Shown piece after piece: positions 28,619 to 36,193 of a DNA stretch of 41,578 nucleotides. Position 1 is the first letter of the stretch; each line of letters begins with the position of its first letter. The DNA is from Micromonospora rosaria (GTDB lineage Bacteria; Actinomycetota; Actinomycetes; Mycobacteriales; Micromonosporaceae): contig NZ_LRQV01000052.1 in the NCBI RefSeq assembly GCF_001567585.1, positions 1 through 41,578 of the forward strand. The letters run 5' to 3'. The notes beneath the pieces were generated by a model. That model did not search any database. It was not told the origin of the DNA and worked only from the letters and a program-made list of their open reading frames with translations. A program made the translations under genes and the position numbers.

Positions 28619-29805
28619 GCCGGCACCCCCACCATCCGCTCGAAGGCCGTCAGGTGCTGCCGGGTCACCACATCCATGGTGAAGTGGGAGTAGACCAGGT
28701 CCTGCTGCTGCTTGGCGATCCACTGCCGTTCCTGCGGGTCGTCGAGGAGACGGACGATCGCGGTGGCCAGGTCGGCCGGGTCGTTGGGGCGGGCCAGGAC
28801 GAAGTTCTCCCAGTTGTGCAGCCGGACCGCCGGGAAATTCGTCTCGGTCACGGTACCGATGGTCGCCCGGCCCGCCGCCATGGCCTCCAGGCTGGCCGTG
28901 CCGAAGCCCCCGCCCTGGAGGTCGTGGGCCACGATGTCTGCGGCGGCGAAGTAGGCCGGCACCTCGCTGGAGGGCACCGGCCCGGTGGCGATGATCGCCT
29001 CCTGGACCCCCAGTTCGGCGGCCCGCCGGGCGAAGGCGTCGTAGTACACCTGCCCGACAATCATGACCTTGGCGGTGGGATGCCGCTCCAGCACCGCCGG
29101 CAGCGCCTCGACCAGGGCCAGCCGGTCCCGCAGCGGAATGACGTGCCCCAGGGAGACGATCAGGGGCTGGTCGCCGAGCCCGTGCCGGGCGCGCACGTCG
29201 AGGGTGGGCTGCTCCTCGAAACGGTCCGGGTCCACCGCGACCGGGATGTACTCGAAGTCCGCCTCGGTGGCCCGGTACCGCTGCGTGCAGTAGGTGGCGG
29301 CCAACTCGTCCATGATCACGTAGCGCGGGTGGAAGCGGCGGATGATCGGCCGGACCAGAAACCGGTCCAGCCCCCGGAACAGCAGGGCGTACTTGGGGTC
29401 CGGGCTCTCCAGTCGGGTGTGGATCGACAGCAGCACCGGGACCTTCCGCCGCCGGGCGTACCAGCCGGAGATCCAGCTCAGGTCGAAGAACTGACCGTGC
29501 TGGTGGATCACCTCCGGCTGGAACTCGTCGAGCAGCCGGAAGACCCGACGCAGGTTCCCCGGCCGGGCCAGGGCGAAGGCCAGGTCGAAGTCGATCGCCA
29601 GCCCGAGCTGGGGCATGGGCAGCGCGGGAAGGCGCACCACCCGGTAACCGTCCCGTTCCTCCTCGGCGGGAAGACCCCGGTAGGCGGCGGTCACCACGAG
29701 GACCTCGTGCCCGGCCGCCACGTAGCCGGCAGCGAGGGCGGCGGCGAGGTGGGAACTACCTCCTGGCCGCGGGGGAAAGAAGTTGTTCACGACTGCGATC
29801 CGCAC
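28615..29805 (-). CDS. GT4-family glycosyltransferase
   Basis: The 396-residue GT-B enzyme has an N-terminal acceptor half (VVNNFFPPRPGGSSHLAAAL) and a donor half with GGGFGTASLEAMAAGRATIG, the GT4 nucleotide-sugar motif. I chose GTG at 29805, with GGAG 7 bp upstream and the Rossmann strand at the N-terminus; the frame extends 17 codons further. It is cytoplasmic or membrane-associated and probably adds one sugar to a lipid-linked or polymer intermediate. Donor and acceptor are unknown. A 102-bp gap separates it from the epimerase gene. Confidence 0.88.
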   Translation of the reverse strand: MRIAVVNNFFPPRPGGSSHLAAALAAGYVAAGHEVLVVTAAYRGLPAEEERDGYRVVRLPALPMPQLGLAIDFDLAFALARPGNLRRVFRLLDEFQPEVIHQHGQFFDLSWISGWYARRRKVPVLLSIHTRLESPDPKYALLFRGLDRFLVRPIIRRFHPRYVIMDELAATYCTQRYRATEADFEYIPVAVDPDRFEEQPTLDVRARHGLGDQPLIVSLGHVIPLRDRLALVEALPAVLERHPTAKVMIVGQVYYDAFARRAAELGVQEAIIATGPVPSSEVPAYFAAADIVAHDLQGGGFGTASLEAMAAGRATIGTVTETNFPAVRLHNWENFVLARPNDPADLATAIVRLLDDPQERQWIAKQQQDLVYSHFTMDVVTRQHLTAFERMVGVPA

Positions 29806-29907
29806 GGAATTGCTCCAGTCCGGGAGGAGAACGAGGGTGAGAGTCGGGGATCGCATCGCCGGGGCAGCGTACGAGCCTCAATGGTCCCGCAGGTGAACGA
29901 CGGGTGA

Positions 29908-30840
29908 CTAGACGACCTCGGTCTTGATGAGGTCGGTCATGCCGTCCTCGACGGCGATGGTCGGCTCCCAGCCGAGCACCTCGCGGGCCCGGGTGATGTC
30001 GGCGGCCCGCCGGCTGACCAGCACCTCACGGGGGTTGAACTGCGGCTCGACGTCCACCCCGACCGCCTTGATCAGGATCTCGGCGAGGGTGGCGACGGAG
30101 GTGTCGAGGCCGGTGCCGATGTTGACCGGCAGGTTGCCCTGCTCGGCCTCCAGCGCGGCGACCACGGAGCGGGCGATGTCGTGCACGTGGATGAAGTCCA
30201 TCGACTGCTCGCCCTTGCCGTCGATGATCGGCGGCTGGCCGGTCTTGAGCCGCTTGACGAAGTGGTTGATCACCGAGGTGTAGTAGGCGGTCGGCTTCTG
30301 ACCGGGGCCGTACACGTTGAAGAACCGCAGCGCGATCCAGTTCAGGCCCTTGCTGCGCTGGTAGAAGCCGAGCAGGTCCTCCCCGGCCCGCTTGGCGATG
30401 CAGTACGGGGTGAGCGGGTCCAGCCGGTCGTCCTCGTGCATCGGCAGCTTCTGCGGGTCGCCGTAGACCGAGGCGGAGGAGGCGTAGACCACCCGCTTGA
30501 CCCCGTGGTCGGCGGCGGCGGCGAAGACGTTGTGGTTGCCCACCACGTTGATGTCGATCGACTCGTACGGGTCGGCCTGGCTCTTGTTGATCGAGACGGC
30601 GGCGAGGTGGATCACGTACTCGCAGCCCTTCATGGCCGCGTGCACCGCCCCGCCGTACCGGACGTCCTGGTCGATCAGCTCGACGTCGCCGGTGGCGACC
30701 AGCTCGGCGACCTTGTCCCGGTCACCCCGGAACATGTTGTCGAAGATGCGGACCCGGTAGCCCTTCTCCAGCAGCAGCGGCACCACGTGCAGCCCGATGA
30801 AGCCGGCCCCGCCGGTGATGAAGACGGTCTGCTTGGACAT
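29908..30840 (-). CDS. NAD-dependent nucleotide-sugar epimerase/dehydratase
   Basis: The 310-residue extended SDR has TGGAGFIG (9-16), SSASVYG (121-127) and YCIAK (Y146, K150). It resembles UDP-glucose/GlcNAc 4-epimerases and related nucleotide-sugar enzymes. I chose the ATG at 30840, with AAGGA about 11 bp upstream. A GTG at 30870 overlaps the DegT stop as GTGA and would add 10 residues, so it remains possible. It likely makes a donor sugar for the following glycosyltransferase. Confidence 0.88.
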   Translation of the reverse strand: MSKQTVFITGGAGFIGLHVVPLLLEKGYRVRIFDNMFRGDRDKVAELVATGDVELIDQDVRYGGAVHAAMKGCEYVIHLAAVSINKSQADPYESIDINVVGNHNVFAAAADHGVKRVVYASSASVYGDPQKLPMHEDDRLDPLTPYCIAKRAGEDLLGFYQRSKGLNWIALRFFNVYGPGQKPTAYYTSVINHFVKRLKTGQPPIIDGKGEQSMDFIHVHDIARSVVAALEAEQGNLPVNIGTGLDTSVATLAEILIKAVGVDVEPQFNPREVLVSRRAADITRAREVLGWEPTIAVEDGMTDLIKTEVV

Positions 30841-30866
30841 GTCGAACGGTGTCCTTCCTACGTTCA

Positions 30867-32003
30867 TCACCTGGCTGCCGTGGCGTCGACGACGTCGACC
30901 AGAGTGGTCGCAACGGTCTCCACCTGGGCGTCGGTGAGGTTGGCGTGCATCGGGACGGCAAGGTGCCGGGCGAAGAGGTCAGCCGAGACCGGGCAGGGCT
31001 CGCGCTGGTCGTACAGCGGCTGGACGTGCGAGGCGTACGTGCCGAAGGTGCACTGTACGCCGCGCTCGCGCAGGGCCAGCGCCACCGCGCCCCGGTCCAC
31101 CGTCGGGTCGAGGGTGACCACGTACGACTGCCACGGGTGTTCGCGGTCCGGCGCCTGGTACGGCGTGGTGATCAGCGGGTGGTCCTTGAGCAGCTCACCG
31201 TAGCGGGCCGCGGTGCGCCGCTTGGCGGCCAGCAGCTCCGGCAGCCGGTCGAGCTGGGCCAGCATGATCGCGGCGGCGACGTCGGAGAGCCGGTAGTTGT
31301 AGCCCAGCTCGGTGAAGCTCGGGATCGGCAGGTGGGACAGCTCGGCCCGGGTCAGCGCGCCCTCCACCCCGTAGGTGTGCAGCTTGCGGGCGTGCGCGGC
31401 GAGGTCGTCCCGGTCGGTGACGAAGGCCCCACCCTCCCCGGCGGTGATGCCCTTGCGGCCGTGGAAGCTGAAGGTGGCCACGTCGGCCAGGCTCCCGGCG
31501 GGACGGCCCCGGTACGTGGCGCCGGCCGCGCAGGCCGCGTCCTCGACCAGGAAGAGCTGGTGCCGGTCGGCGATGGCCCGCAACTCGTCGTAGTCGGCCG
31601 GCTGCCCGAAGGCGTCGACCGCGATGATCCCCACGGTACGGGGGGTGATCGCCGCCTCGACCGCGGCCGGGTCGACCGTCCAGGTGTCCGGCCGGACGTC
31701 GGCGAAGACCGGCTTCGCGCCGGTCCAGAGCACCGAGTGGCCGGTGGCCGGGAAGGTGTAGTCGGCGACCACCACCTCGTCACCCGGCCCGGCGCCGAGC
31801 GTGAGCAGCGCCAGGTGCAGGGCGGACCCGCAGTTGGTGGTGGCGAGGGCGTGCCGGGTGCCGGCGGCGGCGGCGAAGCGCTCCTCGAACCGGCGGCAGG
31901 TCGGCCCGGCGCCGGCCAGCCAGCCGGAGGCGAAGACCTCGGCGATGGCGGCGAGCTCGGCCTCACCGACGGTGGGCTGGCCGAGCGCGATGACCTCAGA
32001 CAT
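30867..32003 (-). CDS. DegT/DnrJ/EryC1 aminotransferase, first gene of the luxCE-like operon
   Basis: The 378-residue PLP enzyme has D155 in FLVEDAACAAGA and the Schiff-base lysine K184 in FHGRKGITAGEGG. The ATG at 32003 has GGGAG 4 bp upstream; the open frame upstream is a shadow. It heads a nine-gene minus-strand operon that ends in the LuxC-like gene. The usual substrate is a keto-sugar bound to a nucleotide. Because the operon also makes an aldehyde, amination of that aldehyde is a less likely alternative. Confidence 0.88.
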   Translation of the reverse strand: MSEVIALGQPTVGEAELAAIAEVFASGWLAGAGPTCRRFEERFAAAAGTRHALATTNCGSALHLALLTLGAGPGDEVVVADYTFPATGHSVLWTGAKPVFADVRPDTWTVDPAAVEAAITPRTVGIIAVDAFGQPADYDELRAIADRHQLFLVEDAACAAGATYRGRPAGSLADVATFSFHGRKGITAGEGGAFVTDRDDLAAHARKLHTYGVEGALTRAELSHLPIPSFTELGYNYRLSDVAAAIMLAQLDRLPELLAAKRRTAARYGELLKDHPLITTPYQAPDREHPWQSYVVTLDPTVDRGAVALALRERGVQCTFGTYASHVQPLYDQREPCPVSADLFARHLAVPMHANLTDAQVETVATTLVDVVDATAAR

Positions 32004-32100
32004 GTGACTCCCGGTGTGACTGGACCCGCAGCAGTCTAGGCCAACCCCACGCAACGGGCGCGGATCGGGCAAGCCGATGGGCTTCGTTACCATCGCTGCG

Positions 32101-32149
32101 CGGTGCCGGGCGGGCACCGGCGTCCGGCGGTACCGGCCGGGCCGGTACC
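32101..32149. repeat. Two hairpins in the intergenic/leader region upstream of the LhgO-like gene
   Basis: CGGTGCC (32101-32107) pairs with GGCACCG (32113-32119). GGTACCGGC (32129-32137) pairs perfectly with GCCGGTACC (32141-32149) around a 3-base loop. A TACCAT box at 32088-32093 could be a -10 for the downstream gene, which would place both hairpins in its mRNA leader. The role is unknown. Confidence 0.5.
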
Positions 32150-32171
32150 GACGTGCCCGAGGGGAGAGGGA

Positions 32172-33368
32172 ATGACGAGGTTCGTGGTCGTCGGTGGCGG
32201 CATCGTCGGTCTCGCCGTGGCGCACCGGCTGCTGACCGACCGCCCCGGTGACCGGGTGACCGTGCTGGAGAAGGAGTCCGGCTGGGCGGCCCACCAGACC
32301 GGGCACAACTCCGGGGTCATCCACGCCGGGGTCTACTACAAGCCGGGCAGCCTGAAGGCCACCCTGTGCCGGGCCGGCAGCGCCTCGATGGTCGAGTTCT
32401 GCGCCCGACACGACCTGCCGTACCAGGTCTGCGGGAAGTTGATCGTGGCCACCGACCGGGCCGAGCTGCCCCGCCTGCACGACCTGCACCAGCGGGCGCT
32501 GGCCAACGGGCTGCCGGTGCGGCTGGTCGACGCGGCCGAGGCCGCCGAGTACGAGCCGCACGTGGCCGCCGTCGCCGCGCTGCACGTCGCCTCGACCGGG
32601 ATCGTCGACTTCGGCGCGGTCTGCCGGACCCTCGCCGGCCTGCTCGCCGACGGCGGCGCGGAGCTGCGTACCGGGGCCGAGGTGACCGGGGTGACCGACC
32701 GCCCGGAGGGGGTGGTGGTCACCACCACCACCGGCGAGGTGGTCGCGGACGTGCTGGTCAACTGCGCCGGCCTGCACGCCGACCGGATCTCCCGGCTGGC
32801 CGGGGTGCCCACGCCGGTGCGGATCGTGCCGTTCCGGGGCGAGTACCACGAGCTGACCCCGCAGCGGCGGGACCTGGTCCGGGGGCTGATCTATCCGGTA
32901 CCCGACCCGCAGTTCCCGTTCCTCGGGGTGCACCTGACCCGGATGGTCGACGGCAGCGTGCACGCCGGGCCGAACGCGGTGCTGGCCACCGCGCGCGAGG
33001 GGTACTCGTGGGGGCGGTTCAGCCCGCGTGACGTCTGGGACGCGCTGTCCTACCGGGGGTTGTGGGCGTTGGGCCGCCGGCACTACCGGTACGGCCTGAC
33101 CGAGGTGACCCGGTCGCTGTCACGCCGACGGTTCGCGGCCAGCCTGGCCCGGCTGGTCCCGGAGCTGACCGCCGCGGACATCGTGCCGGCGGGCGCGGGG
33201 GTCCGCGCCCAGGCCATCCGGCCGGACGGCACGCTGGTCGACGACTTCCTGATCGTCGAGGCGCCCCGGCAGGTGCACGTGCTCAACGCGCCCTCACCGG
33301 CGGCGACCAGCTCGCTGGAGATCGCCCGGCACATCGTGTCCCGGCTGCCGCTGGCACCGGTCCGGTAG
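32172..33368 (+). CDS. lhgO: L-2-hydroxyglutarate oxidase-like FAD enzyme
   Basis: The 398-residue DAO-fold flavoprotein begins FVVVGGGIVGLAVAHRLL (FAD-binding) and has HNSGVIHAGVYYKPGSLKA, YPVPDPQFPFLGVHLTRMVDG and VLNAPSPAATSSLEIAR, which match LhgO/YgaF. LhgO oxidises L-2-hydroxyglutarate to 2-oxoglutarate at the membrane. The ATG at 32172 has GGGGAGAGGG just upstream. It is monocistronic, divergent from the DegT operon and convergent with the TetR gene. A link to the glycopolymer genes is not evident. Confidence 0.9.
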   Translation: MTRFVVVGGGIVGLAVAHRLLTDRPGDRVTVLEKESGWAAHQTGHNSGVIHAGVYYKPGSLKATLCRAGSASMVEFCARHDLPYQVCGKLIVATDRAELPRLHDLHQRALANGLPVRLVDAAEAAEYEPHVAAVAALHVASTGIVDFGAVCRTLAGLLADGGAELRTGAEVTGVTDRPEGVVVTTTTGEVVADVLVNCAGLHADRISRLAGVPTPVRIVPFRGEYHELTPQRRDLVRGLIYPVPDPQFPFLGVHLTRMVDGSVHAGPNAVLATAREGYSWGRFSPRDVWDALSYRGLWALGRRHYRYGLTEVTRSLSRRRFAASLARLVPELTAADIVPAGAGVRAQAIRPDGTLVDDFLIVEAPRQVHVLNAPSPAATSSLEIARHIVSRLPLAPVR

Positions 33369-33397
33369 TCCGGTGGCCGTACGGCGGGAGGGTGCCC

Positions 33398-33505
33398 GGT
33401 CAGGCCGACGCGGTCGGCATGCCGGTTCAGGCCGACGCGGCCGGCGGGGCGGGTCAGGCCGACGCGGCCGGCATGCCGTTTCAAGCCGGCGCGGCCGGCG
33501 GGGCG
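33398..33505. repeat. Four 27-bp tandem repeats between convergent genes
   Basis: Units lie at 33398-33424, 33425-33451, 33452-33478 and 33479-33505. Odd and even copies alternate, with ...GGCATGCCG against ...GGCGGGGCG endings, giving a 54-bp higher-order repeat. Each holds a small dyad such as GGCCGACGCGGCC, so four hairpins in a row could form. The last unit runs into the 3' end of the TetR gene and encodes its Pro/Ala tail. Confidence 0.88.
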
Positions 33506-34152
33506 GGCCTGTGCTGGCGGGGCACCGTGGCCGACGCGCCCAGGGCGGTCACCACCGCGTCGACCAGGCTGCCCAGGTACTCCTCGGTCAGCGGGGTGCG
33601 GGCGATGGCCAGCCGCCAGTAGAGCGGGCCGGCGACCAGGTCCACCGCCAGGTCCGGGTCGGTCTCCGGGGGCAGTTCACCGCGCCGGATCGCCCGGTCG
33701 ACCAGCCGCCCGCCGATCTCCTGCTGCTGCGCCCGCAGCACCTGCTGGAGGGTCTCGTCGATCTGCGGGTTGCGGGCCGCCTCGGCGAGCAGGTCCGGGA
33801 TGATCTGGGCGGCCAGCGGGTGGCCCAGCGCGTGCACCACGACGCCGAAGAGCAGTTCGAGGTCGCCCCGGAGGCTGCCGGTGTCCAGCGTCGGCAGCTT
33901 GCGCCCGGCCGTGGCGGAGACGACCTCCAGCACCAGTTCCAGCTTGGAACTCCACCGCCGGTAGATCGCCGTCTTGCTCACCCCGGCGCGGCGGGCCACC
34001 GCCTCGATCGACAACCGGCCGTACCCGGCGGCGGCCAACTCCTGCATCAGCGCCCGCCGGATGGCGGAGGTGATGTCGTCGCGGAGCACCGCCGCGCCGG
34101 CCGGCGTCCGCCGCTTCCCGGTCGCCACCTGCACCTCGTCCGGCGCGGTCAC
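33481..34152 (-). CDS. TetR-family transcriptional regulator
   Basis: The 223-residue protein has an N-terminal helix-turn-helix (about 47-68, LSIEAVARRAGVSKTAIYRRW) and a larger ligand-binding helical domain. Its Pro/Ala C-terminus is encoded by the fourth 27-bp repeat. I chose GTG at 34152 with GAGGA close upstream; starts at 34170 and 34194 are possible. It is divergent from the ABC exporter operon across a 193-bp spacer with several dyads, so self-control and control of the exporter genes are likely. The ligand is unknown. Confidence 0.9.
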   Translation of the reverse strand: MTAPDEVQVATGKRRTPAGAAVLRDDITSAIRRALMQELAAAGYGRLSIEAVARRAGVSKTAIYRRWSSKLELVLEVVSATAGRKLPTLDTGSLRGDLELLFGVVVHALGHPLAAQIIPDLLAEAARNPQIDETLQQVLRAQQQEIGGRLVDRAIRRGELPPETDPDLAVDLVAGPLYWRLAIARTPLTEEYLGSLVDAVVTALGASATVPRQHRPAPPAAPA

Positions 34153-34166
34153 GCTGTCCTCTTCTC

Positions 34167-34239
34167 GCACGTCACGTGCCCCAATGTAGCGCAACGACGG
34201 TACGGTTGCGTCCCGACGTAATTTGGACTACCGTCCACG
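34167..34239. promoter_or_regulatory. TetR/ABC-exporter intergenic operators and promoter
   Basis: Three dyads lie close together: GCACGT-C-ACGTGC (34167-34179), CGCAAC-N9-GTTGCG (34190-34210) and TGGAC-TACC-GTCCA (34224-34237). A plus-strand promoter fits TTGCGT (34206-34211), a 17-bp spacer and TACCGT (34229-34234), so the second and third dyads overlap its -35 and -10. TACATT on the minus strand (34188-34183) could serve the TetR gene. Binding by the adjacent TetR is inferred from position. Confidence 0.5.
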
Positions 34240-34345
34240 CAGCGACGAGGCGGCGCTCCACGCACCGGCCACACGTGGTCCCTGCCACGCGTGGTCCCGT
34301 CGCCACGCGCACCCCGTCGGCACAAGAGATCGGAGCGCCCCACCA

Positions 34346-35242
34346 ATGGCCAACACCGCGCTGGCCGACCCCGATTCCGGCCTCACCCAGGCGCAACTGG
34401 CCGCCCGGCACGGGCTGCGGGTCGCCGGCGAGCGGCCTCCGCTGGCCGAGTACACCCGCCGGCTCTGGTCCTACCGGCACTTCATCGCCGCGTACGCCAA
34501 CGCGAAGCTCGTCGCCTCGTTCAGCAACGCCAAGCTGGGCCAGCTCTGGCAGGTGCTCACCCCGCTGACCAACGCGGCGGTCTACTACCTGATCTTCGGC
34601 ATCGTGCTCGAACAGAACCGGGTGCCGAACTTCATCGCGTACCTGACCACCGGGCTGTTCATCTTCAACTTCACCCAGACGGCGGTGCAGAACGGCACCC
34701 AGTCGATCACCAACAACCTGGGCCTGATCCGGGCCCTGCACTTCCCCCGGGCCTGCCTGCCGCTGGCCGTCGTGACCACCCAGCTCCAGCAGCTCATGGG
34801 CGCGATGGTGGTGCTGGTCGGCATCGTGCTGGTGACCGGCGAGCCGATCACCTGGGAGTGGCTGCTGCTGGTGCCGACCGTGCTGTTCCAGGCGCTGTTC
34901 AACGCCGGGCTGACCATGGCGGTGGCCCGGATGGGCGCCAAGGTCAACGACCTCAAGCAGATCATGCCGTTCGTCCTGCGCGCCTGGATGTACGGCTCCG
35001 GCGTGCTGTACAGCGTCACCCTCTTCGAGCAGAGCCTGCCCGGCTGGGCGGCCCGACTGGTCGAGCTGAACCCGGCCCTGGTCTACATCGAGTTGGCCCG
35101 GGTCTCCCTGCTGGAGTCGGCACCCCTGCTCAACTCCTCGCCGACCCAGCTCTGGCTGGTCGCGGCGGCCTGGGCGGTCGGCATGGGCATCGGGGGCTTC
35201 CTCTACTTCTGGCGCGGCGAACAGGAGTACGGCCGTGGTTGA
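34346..35242 (+). CDS. ABC-2 polysaccharide exporter permease (TagG/Wzm-like)
   Basis: The 298-residue protein has a cytoplasmic N-terminus (about 1-60) and six hydrophobic segments of the ABC-2 type, including GQLWQVLTPLTNAAVYYLIFG and FVLRAWMYGSGVLYSV. TagG/Wzm permeases move lipid-linked teichoic acid or O-polysaccharide across the membrane. The ATG at 34346 has GGAG about 10 bp upstream. The gene overlaps the ATPase gene by 8 bp. With the neighbouring CDP-ribitol synthase and TagF-like enzyme, the cargo is probably a polyol-phosphate wall polymer. Confidence 0.9.
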   Translation: MANTALADPDSGLTQAQLAARHGLRVAGERPPLAEYTRRLWSYRHFIAAYANAKLVASFSNAKLGQLWQVLTPLTNAAVYYLIFGIVLEQNRVPNFIAYLTTGLFIFNFTQTAVQNGTQSITNNLGLIRALHFPRACLPLAVVTTQLQQLMGAMVVLVGIVLVTGEPITWEWLLLVPTVLFQALFNAGLTMAVARMGAKVNDLKQIMPFVLRAWMYGSGVLYSVTLFEQSLPGWAARLVELNPALVYIELARVSLLESAPLLNSSPTQLWLVAAAWAVGMGIGGFLYFWRGEQEYGRG

Positions 35243-36053
35243 TCAGCTCGAGAACTCCAACGACGTCACCGTCACCCTCCCCCGGGTGCAGGACCGCATC
35301 CCGACGGTGGTGGCCGACGACGCGCACGTCATCTACCGGGTGCACAAGGGCGCCGGGGCCACCGCCAGCCCGGTGGCCGCGCTGAAGCGGATCGTGTCGC
35401 GCACCTCGGCGCCGCAGATCCGCGAGGTACACGCGGTCAAGGGGGTCAGCTTCACCGCGTACCGGGGCGAGGCGATCGGCCTGATCGGCAGCAACGGCTC
35501 CGGCAAGTCGACCCTGCTGCGGGCGATCGCCGGGCTGCTGCCGGTGAACCGGGGCGCGGTCTACACCCAGGGGCAGCCCTCGCTGCTCGGGGTGAACGCC
35601 GCGCTGCTCAACGACCTCTCCGGCGAGCGCAACGTCGCGCTCGGCTGCCTGGCGATGGGGATGTCCCCGACCGAGGTCGAGCGGCTCACCCCGGAGATCA
35701 TCGAGTTCTCCGGGATCAACCAGCGCGGCGACTTCGCCTCGCTGCCGATGCGGACCTACTCCTCGGGCATGTCCGCCCGGCTGCGCTTCTCGATCGCCGC
35801 CGCGAAGAAGCACGACGTACTGCTGATCGACGAGGCGCTGGCCACCGGCGACAAGGGCTTCCGCAAGCGCAGCGAGCAGCGGGTCCGGGAGCTGCGGGAG
35901 AACGCCGGCACGGTGTTCCTGGTCAGCCACCAGCTCTCCTCGGTGCGGGACACCTGCGAACGAACGATCTGGCTGGAATCCGGCACCCTGCGGATGGACG
36001 GCCCGACCGCCGAGGTGATCCGGGCCTATGAGACATACGTGAACTCCAAGTAG
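35235..36053 (+). CDS. ABC exporter ATPase (TagH/Wzt-like)
   Basis: The 272-residue ATPase has Walker A GSNGSGKST (85-93), signature YSSGMSARLRF, Walker B LLIDEALATGD and the switch histidine in FLVSHQLSSV. It lacks the C-terminal carbohydrate-binding domain of some Wzt proteins, so recognition of a capped chain end is not expected. The N-terminal 60 residues before the core fold are typical of the TagH group. The GTG start lies 8 bp inside the permease gene. Confidence 0.92.
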   Translation: MVDQLENSNDVTVTLPRVQDRIPTVVADDAHVIYRVHKGAGATASPVAALKRIVSRTSAPQIREVHAVKGVSFTAYRGEAIGLIGSNGSGKSTLLRAIAGLLPVNRGAVYTQGQPSLLGVNAALLNDLSGERNVALGCLAMGMSPTEVERLTPEIIEFSGINQRGDFASLPMRTYSSGMSARLRFSIAAAKKHDVLLIDEALATGDKGFRKRSEQRVRELRENAGTVFLVSHQLSSVRDTCERTIWLESGTLRMDGPTAEVIRAYETYVNSK

Positions 36054-36193
36054 AGTTCCGTCGTCCGTGCGGCAACCACCCGGTGCCGTCCCACCGCGTC
36101 GCCCCACCGGGCGGCGCGGTGGCCGCGTTACTGTTCATCGGGGCGTACCCCCGGTGTCACCCAGAGTCAACCCCCCGGAAGTGAGGATCGGCA

